Positions 47,301 to 59,079 of a DNA stretch of 64,000 nucleotides are shown here, one piece after another. Where the stretch lies: assembly GCA_932294295.1 (NCBI GenBank), contig OW028581.1, positions 17,156,662 through 17,220,661 on the forward strand, written 5' to 3'. Origin of the DNA: Alitta virens (lineage: Eukaryota; Annelida; Polychaeta; Phyllodocida; Nereididae). The notes under the pieces were generated by a model. The model did no database searches. It saw only the letters and a program-made list of their open reading frames with translations, and was not told where the DNA came from. The first letter of the stretch is position 1; the number at the start of each line of letters is the position of its first letter. Made by a program: the position numbers and the translations under genes.

Positions 47301-50300
47301 GTGCACACTCGTTACTTTTTCATTGCGAAGCCGTGGACTGGAACGTGTTCCCCAGTCTAAAAATAGCACAGCTAATCAGAAAATTCAGTGCTTAGCCAAT
47401 CAGCCATGCGGGATAGATAGACTCAACCTGCCTATCGCGTTTACACTTAGGCAGGTCCCAGCCAATGCGACGCCTTGCCTAGTTGCATCGTAGCACAATT
47501 TTGCACCCCGTTGCGCCGATATATTGCGAAAATGTTCTATAGAATTGCAAAGAACACATTACAAAGAAGTGGGTCAGACATTGTGGGTAGCAACCTGATG
47601 CTAAGCCACACATCTGATGATGCCTTGCTCAAGTTGCCCTAGGACTGGCCTTGCTTCTGATTACATTGAGTGTATTGCTAATATTTTGCAGAAGAAGTTT
47701 ATACAACTGAAAGCTTTAGAAAAATCTACAAAGCATTATGTGCAGTTAAGTTGTACCAGCACCACTAACATATCCAAACGTGTAGGGGTCATTAGCATTG
47801 TAAGCTTCCTTTTTGTCTACAATTGGGGCATTTAAGGCACAAAATAGTGATATAAGTTATTTACAATGTACTGATGAATTTAGCAGGTGTACCTGTGTCT
47901 CTTTCTTAGTAGAGTGAAATACTGTACTATTATATTGAAGTTTGAATTTCCACACTCTTAAAAAGATTTTAGACAATGATTGTATAAATCAAACAATAAA
48001 ATACAATGATATTGGTTGGCTTAAACAATTATTGTCTATAAAAACAAACAGTATAATGGCTGATTTTAACCAAATTATTAAGTGGTCCTCAGAGAAACAT
48101 TATTTGTCTGGAAAAGACAATCTTTTGCTTTGTACATTGAAGCTCTGTAACAAAAATGTATACTCACTAAATACCCTTTTCTTCGCTCCATGTCAATTGT
48201 TTGATGAGCCCAATAAATTGAACTACTCTCGAACACTATTTGGGAAGCATCTCTGTAAAATTGTGTACTAATGCTGTGGTATTTACTTTCAGATATGCTG
48301 GATTGCATTGCATTCGGCTACGTGGTTGGGTGAAGGGAGTGGGCTTCGAGCCTGGAATTTCAGTTACAAGCAAACTGCCAAACCACAGCTGGAATGCCTT
48401 GTACATAGATGGAGACTGGCAGTTCATTGAAAGTCAATGGGCTACCGCGTAAGTATTGGAGTCTACTGAACTATGGAGCAGTATGTCAGTGTCCTTATAT
48501 AATTACTGGCAAAGCAACATAATCCAACTCATGTGAAACTTGGTGACAATTTCCTTAGTCATGGTGACCTCATGGAACTGAATTTACATGTAAAGTCTCT
48601 TTGGCTCATTTCACATTATTGTAAGTTTAGAATTATGCATTGCTTTTAGGTCAGATCCAGCATCATACAGGGATTTCTACTTTTTGCCCGATCCAGCCAA
48701 ACTCATCTTTACTCACTTTTCTGAAGATCCAGCCTGGCAGTTGCATCAACCATGTCGTAGTCGGGCAGGGTAAGTTGACTAAAATACTTCATCTGACAGC
48801 TGTTTCATCCGTTTGTTGAAAAAAAAATGCAGAGTGATCCAGTAGCAGCAGATAAAAATTATCATTTATGAATGCACTGAGTTTTATACTGAAAAGAAAT
48901 ATTTCTTCAAAATAAAAATAACCCGATCCAAATAATTTTTTTTAACCTAGAAATTAGAACAAAACTTGTGTTGAACTGTACAATTGCAAACTTTTTCCAG
49001 AAGATAGTCACAGCCAGGGTAAGAAGATCATGTATTTCGTAGCATATTTTGATGATTTATCAATAAAACATTGAAACAGTAATGGTAATTGGGAGGAGAC
49101 ATCCTAAAAACACACATTGGTTGTGTCGAATTGTGATTCTATAATCAAAAATTACCACAAGACTTGATAATCTTCAAATAAACAATTTCCTTTGCTCTAT
49201 TTTTGCAGATTCAATGACTCTGTGACAGCACAGTGCCAATTCTTCGACTATGGCATGCAGTTTCTCCGACAGGACCAAGCTGTCATTTACACGCATAATG
49301 GAATCTTAGTTTTGACCCTTGGGTTTTCACAACCTTTGGCATTCATTTTCCATCTGAAGTTTAGCGATGATAGGGAGGACTTTCAAGGCAAGTCTCTAAG
49401 AAGGTTAGTAACTGATTGGTCTAGTGCGTACAGTAGATTTCATAGACTTGGAAGCTAAACTTCAGATGAAGTCATATGAATCCATGGCCCCCGTTGGTTG
49501 AGGGACTGGCATAGCCAATGAGACAGTACAATACAATACAAAACAAATCCAAACAGGAGAAAGACTGGCTCAAATTCTTCTTGATGTCAGTTTTATTCAT
49601 ACCATGTGAGACTTAATGGCTCTTCCTGGGAATATTTCAAATAATAATTTTGCAGTAGTTTTGCAATGATGCTTTTGAAATAAATGTAAATCAACCTTCC
49701 AATATCAATTCTAAACACCTGCAGAATGTGCTTGATATCTTAAATCAGAACAACAAGTATTGTAACAAACTCGTAACATTAGCATCACCCTTAATCTCGA
49801 AATCCTTTAGAATGAATGTGACTATTTGGTCAGAGCAAGAATAAATTTTGCAGGTACGTGGTCCAGGAGACAACAGAATTTAGAGTGAGCTACTATGTAC
49901 GGATGCCTCGGGTAGGAGATTACCTCTTAGAAGTTTACGCTCAACCGGTTCCAGAGAACTTGATTATGAGACAGAATTACACACACATTTGTACATACAA
50001 GGTACTGTTCCACAGCCCAAAATAAACTGGAGCCCTATGCGGATTTTGTCCCACTCTATATAAATTATGATACCTTTGATTTCTTGTATAAGATGTAAGT
50101 AATCTTATGCTCTGTTGAACATAGCCCAATGTGATAAAAAAGAGACACAGGACGTTGTCACATTTCAGTGGTGAGCCTCTGTTTCTGAGTATTATCATTT
50201 CAGTGTACGTTTTCAGGTGTTTGTTTTTTGTATAATGCACATGACAACCTCTTAATAATATTTAATTACTTCAACATGCTTTCAGATTATCTGTGAAGAA

Positions 50301-53300
50301 GCAGCATCATGCGCCCCGCCCTTTCCAAGGAGCCCCGATATCAGCTTTGGTCCTGGAGTGGAAGTCCGACAGCTTGGTCTCACTTCCTACCAGCAAAAAG
50401 CAATACTGTTGACATCAACTGGAAATATTGAGGTGTTGTTTGAAAAATCATGTCCTGTAACACTACATGCCACTCTATGCAGTGAGGAAATACCCAATGA
50501 GGAATTAACCAGTTTGGTGTCAGTTCAAGATGAAGGTGATTGGATATACATCACTTGTGAACTCCCCATGCAGGGAGAATACGGATTGTGCATTTTTGTG
50601 ATAGAATCACATAATGGAAAAGAATCTTATTCATACATATGTCAGTATCTTGTCACATACTCCAGTCAGGACAAGGAGACTCTTTACGGCATGGTTTATG
50701 ATCAAAGATATTCAAGAGATCATTCGCGATACAATTATATACTGGATGTTTATAATGCTTTGACTGAAGATCCACAAGGTGCTGGATTACCAGGTAGAAA
50801 TCTATTTGAAACTGGTCTATTTGATTTCAGTGAGCATGCTTATAAAAAGTCTGGTGAGATCAAGTCATAACCTAATTTTTGCATTTTACACTAGACCTAC
50901 ATAAAACAAAACAGGCTGTATTCGAAGGTTTGTTACAGCCCCAAATATATTGTTATATATGGCTCTAACCATCTAGTATTTTTATTTTAGCTAATATTTT
51001 CGTATTGAATTACAATTAACACACATACAGTGTATACAGACCTGTATAAGCTGCAGAGGAAGGGCTCCGTTTGAGCCCTCCTTTCATTTCACCGCATTTC
51101 ACCTTAAGACCCTAAGGCTGAAAAGGGGTAAAACCAAAACTTGCAGCTTTAAAAAGGCCTGTATATCTATTAGATCATAAGTATCTTTTTTTTAATCTTA
51201 TTGAAATTCTTTATAGAAGCAGGCATGCCTGAGGACTTCCCGGAAGACATTATAGATGAAGAGTATTTGTCAACATCTGAAGAGGAACAAAGGCGAGCTA
51301 TCCTTTTACATGATCCTTGGTGGAAAGGGGAGGGAAGGTGACAAAAATTGAAATAATTTCTCTGCAATGTGCTCTATTTGATTAATTACTCACGATAAAC
51401 AAAGCTTTGTGTGGAAATTTTTAATAAAAAGGAACCTGTGTTTGAAAGCCAAAGTCAGTTGTCATGGAAACTAATATAATTCTGTATTAGGCCCTCATGG
51501 ACACCCTTTGAAGAAGGGATTACCCTCTGGTCACATGACTAGCCATGCTCTGCTATTCATTTAATTTAACCCCCCCCCCCCCAACCACTGGCATTTCATA
51601 ACCTGTGAGTGTGATGTATTATAAAGAAGTGTAATTTCTCCTCATGTTTTAGGTTATTATGCTAATTTTGTTACAGTGATGAAGAGAGTGAAACTGTGGC
51701 TCTAGTATATCCAACATTTAGGTGTCCAATCTGCATGGATGATGACTTGGAGGTAAGTAAGATCATTTTATCGGTTTATTGACCATATAATAAAGAAATA
51801 ACCATGATAATAAACAACAAAATAATAACAGTAGTTTCAGTTTGTCATATGAAAAAACCCATAATAAACAACAAAATAATAGTAGTAGTTTCAGTTCGTC
51901 ATATGAAACCCCTAATAAACAACGAAATAATAACAGTAGTTTCAGTTTGTCATGAAAACCCATAATAAACAACGAAATAATAACAGTAGTTTCAGTTTGT
52001 CATGAAAAACCAATAATAAACAACGAAATAATAACAGTAGTTTCAGTTTGTCATGAAAAAACCCATAATAAACAACAACAAAAATAACAGTAGTTTCAGT
52101 TTGTCATGAAAACCCATAACAAACAACGAAATAATAATAGTAGTTTCAGTTTGTCATGAAAACCAATAATAAACAACAAAATAATAACAGTAGTTTCAGT
52201 TTGTCATGAAAAACCCATAAAAAACAACGAAATAATAATAGTAGTTTCAGTTTGTCATGAAAACCAATAATAAACAACGAAATAATAATAGTAGTTTCAG
52301 TTTGTCATGAAAAACCATAATAAACAACTAAATAATAACAGTAGTTTTAGTTTGTTATGAAAACCCATAATAAACAACGAAATAATAACAGTAGTTTCAG
52401 TTTGTCATGAAAGACCCATAAAAAACAACGAAATAATAATAGTAGTTTCAGTTTGTCATGAAAACCAATAATAAACAACGAAATAATAATAGTAGTTTCA
52501 GTTTGTCATGAAAACCTACTTAACAACAAAATAATAACAGTAGTTTCCATTTGTCATGAAAACCCATAATAAACAACAAAATAATAACAGTAGTTTCAGT
52601 TTATCATGAAAAACCGTAATAAACAATGAAATAATAAAAGTAGTTTCAGTTTGTCATGAAAGACCATAATAAACAACGAAATAATAACAGTAGTTTCAGT
52701 TTGTCAAGAAAACCCATAATAAACAACGAAATAATAATATTAGTTTCAGTTTGTCATGAAAAACCATAATAAACAACAAAAATAACAGTAGTTTCAGTTT
52801 GTCATGAAAACCCATAATAAACAACAAAATGATAACAGTAGTTTCAGTTTGTCATGCAAAACCCATAATAAACAATGAAATAATAATAGTAGTTTCAGTT
52901 TGTCATGACAAACCATAATAAACAACGAAATAATAACAGTAGTTTCCGTTTGTTATCAAAGACCATTATACACCAAGATGCAGTTTTGATACTCTGGCTA
53001 TTGTTTCTATTGATCACTTAAGAACATATATATATTAGCTCTTGATTCACGCTGATGACCACTCTACATATATAATTATATATATATATATCCACTATAT
53101 ATACATAAATATTAGTGTAAGATTAGCAAATTGTTAAATTAATAGCACAATGGTCGTAACTGAAGTCTGAAGAGTTATAATAAGCACTCGAATAAAGATC
53201 ACTGTTAATCTTAAGAGCCTTCATTATGAGATGGTCTTTATACTGGGGTAATGTTTGGCTTTAATGTTTTTATTATATATCTCCGACTGAATGCATACAA

Positions 53301-53716
53301 TATAACTGGTTTATAAAGCCCAAATATTCCAAGAGTATAGAGTTTAGACAAGGAGATAACGACTCTTAAAGCCCTAAAAAAAAGATAGTCTTTATCTCAC
53401 AGTTAACATTCTAGGGAAATTTGGGTAAGCCAACTAGTCACATTATTTTTTTTCAAAGATGCTCAACATTCAAGGCCAACATTTTCACAGTGGCATATAT
53501 TTTGATAATCCCAACAGAAGAAAAAATTGTATATTGATATTCACAATATTTCATGCTCTCGCACAGATCCTAGAAGAGGGAAGAAGGACCATGTCAACAA
53601 AATGTGGCCATATTTTCTGTGACACTTGCATATTGGATGCCCTGGAACGCCAGAAAGTTTGCCCAACATGCAGAAAAACTTTATGTAATGGAGATATACA
53701 TACTATATATCTCTAA
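44337..53716 (+). CDS. KY/hillarin-like protein with C-terminal RING finger, paralogue D (complete)
   Basis: Eleven coding exons: 44337-44519, 45050-45135, 46672-46812, 48293-48448, 48650-48769, 49209-49403, 49854-50001, 50286-50853, 51217-51337, 51677-51752, 53567-53716; 1944 nt, 647 aa, in frame throughout. Exon 8 is 568 nt, as in gene B. The N-terminus starts MGNLLRRE and has a Pro-rich stretch before LKHQVYTDPDFFKEVDD. In the transglutaminase-like core (NHSWNALYIDGDWQFIES) the His is present (168) but the Asp position is Glu183. The KY segment is DFYFLPDPAKLIFTHFSEDP. Exon 9 encodes an acidic linker (DFPEDIIDEEYLSTSEEEQ). RING ligands: C589, C592, C611, H613, C616, C619, C630, C633. The phase-1 donor ending exon 8 (TCTG/GTGAGA) was chosen because it fits exon 9; the frame also runs open past it to a stop at 50868, so a RING-less isoform is possible. 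Confidence 0.87.
46112..46250 (+). repeat. ~140-bp dispersed repeat, three copies in gene D introns 2-3
   Basis: ATTCCTCCCGGTAGCGTGCG, then GACCGGAACGTG, CAGTCTAAAAAT and GCCAATCAGCCATG recur at 46112-46250, 47120-47260 and 47272-47430, all in the same direction. The copies flank exon 3 of gene D. Family unknown. Confidence 0.75.
51796..52965 (+). repeat. ~50-bp minisatellite, about 23 copies, in gene D intron 10
   Basis: The unit contains AATAAACAACGAAATAATAA followed by CAGTAGTTTCAGTTTGTCAT and a short A/C spacer. About 23 units vary by a few bases (AACAG or AATAG; 2-5 A after CATG). It separates the two RING exons of gene D. Confidence 0.95.
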
Positions 53717-54828
53717 AAAAATTTAACAATTGTGCTTTCAGAAACTACTTTGATTGTCTTTATGCATGAACTAGTCAAGTGTGATAAACAAAATACAACA
53801 ATGATGTACATTTTCACGAACTTTATTTAATTTCCTTTCAATGTGATATGTGACCATTGTTTTCTGTGTTGCCGTATGAGTTCTTGCCTCACCCTTTGGC
53901 TTCTCTTGTTATTAAATTTTAATTGCAAAAGAAAGTATTTGTGTTGTTAATTCAAAGTTGTTAATCAAAGCTGAAATTCAACAGTATATATACATTTGTG
54001 TAATATGTATAAACTGTTTAAGTAGGATAGTTTTCAGGAAAGAGTCTCCCAGATAACCATATCTGAAATAATTAATCATTGAGGCATTTGTTTTTAATGA
54101 TATGTAACGGACAGTGCATCTTTACTATTCATAAGGTTATATACTTCTTTGAGGTATCATTTTTTAAGGTATTCCAAAACTTTTTCCTGGCATTATCTCA
54201 GATAAAGTTGTCTCTATACACTAGTGACTACTCACTATCATTGACCATAGTGTTGAAAAGTAGTTTTTGTTTGCTGGCGTTTTATACATTTGGTCACTTC
54301 GGCATTTTGTGGTAAGTAAATGTAGTATAGTTCCTTCGACATTGAAAACATTCTTGCAAATCATGCCACTATGGCAATAAATAAACATTGTGTAATATAT
54401 AAGTGACTTTACAGTCATTGAGGCCATTAAAGACATTTTGGACAACAATTTAGACTATTTTATGAGTTACACAGAGCGTGTCCATCTGCTAAGCTCACTT
54501 TGTGAAATTTGAATTCTTAATTTTCCGGTGTATATAATGCTATTTAACTCATAATGTCTTTCTATTTCCAATTGTACACATTTACACTTTCGCTAGAAGT
54601 GTATGTAATAAATATGTATATATATAATATATATAGTACACATTCCTTAATGTTGATTAAATGGGTATGATAAATGAGTGCATATAAACGTTGTTTTGCA
54701 AGCTTTTATCGTTTCACAGACAGAGGAAATCTTGGATTGACTGTCAATTTTAAGGTGAATCTCTTCGAATATTTCTTTTGATTTACTAACAAGCCCTCAT
54801 TCTTTCAAGATTGTACATGCTTTACTCA
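53717..54828. other. D-E spacer: no gene seen
   Basis: 1.1 kb of AT-rich sequence with no repeat family or coding signal I recognise. It must contain the 3' UTR of gene D and any promoter of gene E. Confidence 0.55.
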
Positions 54829-54869
54829 GGTGGAACGTAGCACAAGGATATACATTTGGCATTACCAAA

Positions 54870-57320
54870 ATGGCTACACCATCAGACTTTGTGCCAGAGA
54901 ATAGATCATTATTAGGCATGCCTCGCCCAACTCCCCCAAAAGTCTTGAAACATCAGATATACACTGATCCTGAATTCTTCAAAGATGTTGATGACCATGC
55001 CATTGCTGTAAGTGATTGCAAGGCTTTGACTTTTCAATCCCACTTATGCTTGTTTGGTAATATCTGACACTTTTTGTGAAGCAATGATCTTAGACTAATA
55101 TTTATATAAACCAATGCAAAATTGTATCAGCGCCTCTTAAAGGAAATATTTGCATTGTGCAATAACACAAAATCCTGACTCGATACATTGTAACTAACAA
55201 AGTAAATACGGTATAGTCTATAATTACCTTTCTAGGTTGCAAATGTTGGCTATACAAGGTTTCGGGATTTAAAATTCAACGAATTAGAAAAGGCCAGGTT
55301 GGTTTCTAATGAGTTCTTTCCATGCAAAGATAATATAAAGATAATACAATAAAAGAACCCTAACTTCAGTTATCTGTAATTGGTGTCAGTCAGCATGACT
55401 TGATTTGTCAACCTAGTGCAAAAAATTAGGCGGATTCAAGAGTCACCACCACTGTTATGGTTGAGTCTCTACTTAAAACTTATTACTTAATAAAGAAATT
55501 CAAGACGTTTTTGATGTTCTAGAGCAATATTCCGATGGATTACTATGAAAAGCAAGCTCACTTACAATTTCGACAATGGAAGCCCAGGGTCACCCAATGC
55601 ACTTTTGCAAGATTTCAAGGAAGGGAAAGAAATATATGCAAACACTTTGGAATGCTTAGCGTTGTAAGTCTTCTCATAAAATATATTTTTTTTATTTTTT
55701 TTTTGGGAGAGGAGGCTGTCGGGCATCATTTATGAACTAAGGTTTGCACCGTAAATGTGTTTATGTATATATTTCCAGGCATGCTGGTTTGTACTGCATA
55801 ACGTTGGGTGGATGGGTAAAAGGACAGAGTTACCTCCCTGGATCTCCAATCACAAGTCAACAAAAAAACCACAACTGGAATGCCATACATATAAATGGGG
55901 ATTGGCAGTTTATTGAAAGTAAATGGGCTACCAGGTATAAAGTCATGGATTCTATATTATTACTGAGCTTAAACATGGATGCAGAAGAGTCAATTCTATT
56001 TTAGTCTAATTGACTTGGTATGGCCTAATCTTATTGGCTATCAATAGATTAAACGTCATTCCCTTGACTTAAAGTTACTATGTCTCCAGATTTAGCATAT
56101 GCAAATAATTGTATAAACCAAATACTCCCTTCTTGTCTCATGATATTTTTACCATTAGAGGCCCTTTTGTGCACAACAATTTAATTTTAAGTTACAATTA
56201 ATATATGAATTGAGAGTTTTTCATGCCATCAAATATACAATACGTAAACAAACCTAGTTATAACGTCAAAATACTGAACAATGGGTGATGATCTCATTTC
56301 CATTGAGTTTCCAATGTTTTGCTCTGGATTTTCTCTCAATTTCATATTAATTTGTTGTAATTTATGTCTTATAGACTGACCAACTTATAAAAATTTAGTG
56401 TGCCTTGGTAAAGTACAGCCATTTTAAATATGGGATAAAATTGCAATTTTGACAAACAATGTAGCTTTAACTGGATGTGGTTTAAAAAAATTAGATGTCT
56501 GGTTTCTCTTCTGTGAACTGCTTATTGTTGATGAGCCAATCGAACAGTTTAACGCACACTGCATATTCACCTACCTACTACAAGTGCTCCCCACCAATTA
56601 CAACAGGCTGTTTTTATTACGTAATAACCTGAATATGAGTATAGAAGCTCTGTGTACGTGGTTAGTGCAATGGCAGTAAAAGATGCATTCAGGGATATTT
56701 CCAAAAAGTAGTATTAAGTCTAATGACTTACTTTCACTTTCTTATCAGAAGGTCACACAGATCAGACTCACTGTAAAATTTGTATATTTTGAAAATGACT
56801 TTGATGCAGTTTACTTCTAATTTCAAAATTACCTGATTAGATTTCAAATTACCTGATTGGATTTTATTGTCAGTGTGACATGACTTTACAAGTCTAGTCA
56901 TGTCTGGCCTAGTGGCCTTTTGCATCAAGGAATATTGTGATAGTTTCTTACACAACATCAGATTGGCCAGCCTTGAAATTAATAACCCCTGTTCCATGCA
57001 TCCTGACTCCTGCTGATATTACCACAACATGAGACTCACCATCACATGAAGATATGAATCATATAAATCATTGTATTTTTCTAAAATATGTAAGGATTCT
57101 TGAACAAGACCAAGGTCACAAGTGATGTCATCACACATAAGCTACTTCTGGTTATGTTCTGTAGAGAATATTCAGTACCAGACTTTTTTGCAGTTCTGAC
57201 CCCACATCATTTGATGACTTCTACTTCCTTCCTGAACAAGCAAAACTAATCTTCACTCCAATATTGAAGTCCAAGATCCAAATTTATTTTGCTGAACTCA
57301 CATTAGGTTTGGTAAGTTAG
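54870..57320 (+). pseudogene. Truncated KY/hillarin-like paralogue E
   Basis: Five exons resemble gene D: 54870-55007 (ATG; LKHQIYTDPEFFKDVDDHA), 55236-55297, 55523-55663, 55779-55934 and 57194-57311. Exon 2 has lost 24 nt (8 codons) relative to D, in frame. Exon 4 keeps NHNWNAIHINGDWQFIES: His145 present, Asp replaced by Glu160. Exon 5 starts normally (SDPTSFDDFYFLPEQAKLIFT), then departs from the family where HFxEDPAW is expected, passes a good donor (TTTG/GTAAGT) and stops at TAG 57318-57320. No beta-repeat or RING exon is recognisable downstream to 64000. It is either a 3'-truncated duplicate (pseudogene) or a short transglutaminase-like-only protein. The first four exons have no stop codon, so decay, if any, is recent. 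Confidence 0.7.
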
Positions 57321-57789
57321 AGATTTAACCTAACAATACTAGATATATTTGAACACCAACCTTCTAATTTTACATCTCAATCGACACATCCCTAGGACAC
57401 AATGGTCTAATGCAGATTGTATATATATATATTTTTTGTTTTAAGAATATTGCTTAAAAATGGCACATTTTGCTGAACAAAATGTAATCATTTGAATAGA
57501 TAAACAGGCCCAAATAGCGTATCCAACATGAAACTGAATGCCTACTGTCATAATGTCTATCTTTTAGCATTTGTGTTATGATAAAATGGTTAGTGATGGT
57601 TGTAATCACTGCTTCCTGATGTAATGGTTATTAATAGAAATTAAAGCTAAGCATGTGACGTGATGCAGGCCAGTGTCTCATCCTGCCTTAAGAGTGTGTA
57701 AATAGAATAGGCAGGCCAGTACAGTGGTGACTACTGTATATAGTAGGGTAGGACACTCACTTTCAGTGCCCAAAAAGGGGCGTGGCCAA

Positions 57790-58515
57790 AGGGGGCGTGT
57801 CATAGGGGGCGTGGCTAATTAGTATTCATAATTAGTATTCATGAGCTAATTAGTATTCATGAGCTAATTAGTATTCATGAGCTAATTAATATTCATAATT
57901 ACATAACATCATTATAATTAACTTGTTACATAACTCGTTAATGATCGAAAACATTTTCTTTTGTGATAATTTAAATTGTTACATAACATAGTTAGTGATC
58001 ATAATATTTTCTTTAGTGATAATTAAAATTGTTGCATAACATCGTTAGTGATCATAATTATTTTCTCTAGTGCTAACTAAAATTGTTACATAACATCATT
58101 AGTGACATAATTATTCTCACTATGAATTTGTTAGTGACAAAGGGGTGTGGCTAATTAATATTCATGATATATTAATATTTATCACTAATTAGTATTCATG
58201 AGCTAATTAGTATTCATGAGCTAATTAGTATTCATGAGCTAATTAATATTCATATTTACATAACATAGTTAGTGATCATAATTATTTTCTTTAGTGATAA
58301 TTTAAATTGTTGCATAACATAGTTAGTGATCATAATATTTTCTTTAGTGATAATTTAAATTGTTGCATAACATAGTTAGTGATCATAATTATTTTCTTTA
58401 GTGCTAACTAAAATTGTTACATAACATCATTAGTGACCATAATTATTTTCACTATAAATTTGTTAGTGACAAATGGGGGTGGCTAATTAATATTCATGAG
58501 ATATTAATATTCATG
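57790..58515 (+). repeat. Satellite-like higher-order repeat
   Basis: Blocks of GAGCTAATTAGTATTCAT are followed by several units containing CATAACATCGTTAGTGATCA and TTTTCTTTAGTGATAA. The whole block repeats with a spacing of about 330-345 bp (GTGGCTAATTA near 57810, 58148 and 58479). Related units reappear at 58955-59080. Confidence 0.85.
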
Positions 58516-59079
58516 AGCTAATTATATTCATTACATAACATTGTTAACTATTTATTTTTTTGGCAATACCAGTGCAAACCAGATTCACTGGATGACTCAT
58601 AATTACACAAAGGATGTAGTTTCGCATCAGTGCATGCCCTCAAGTCACAAACACCATGGTCATAAAAAGAACAAAAATTTAATTTTACAAAAATATAAAA
58701 ATGCCAGAGGGTATATATTGACTTATTTACTTCTATTGAAGTAGAGAGGGTTACGCTTCAATACACACACAGATGAAAGACCATGACAGGTTTATGATCA
58801 CCCCATATGTCACTGTCTCCAGGCCAGGATGAAATATCTTTTATATAGATCTAAAAATACTCTGTTATTACATAATAACTAGTATATAAGGAACTCACAA
58901 TCTTCAGCTATCATACAGTCATCATGGCTAAGAGGAGCTTGTCACCCCCTCCACCCCGAAATGATCGTGATTATTTTCTTTAGTGATGATAATTATGTTG
59001 CATAACTCGTTAATGATCGTGATTATTTTCTTTAGTGATAATTACTCATTACATAACTCGTTAATGATCATAATATTTT

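Noticed and set aside
47942..48271. 109-codon frame in gene D intron 3
   Set aside because: No recognisable motif, AT-rich composition, and placed inside an intron between well-defined exons; kept as chance.
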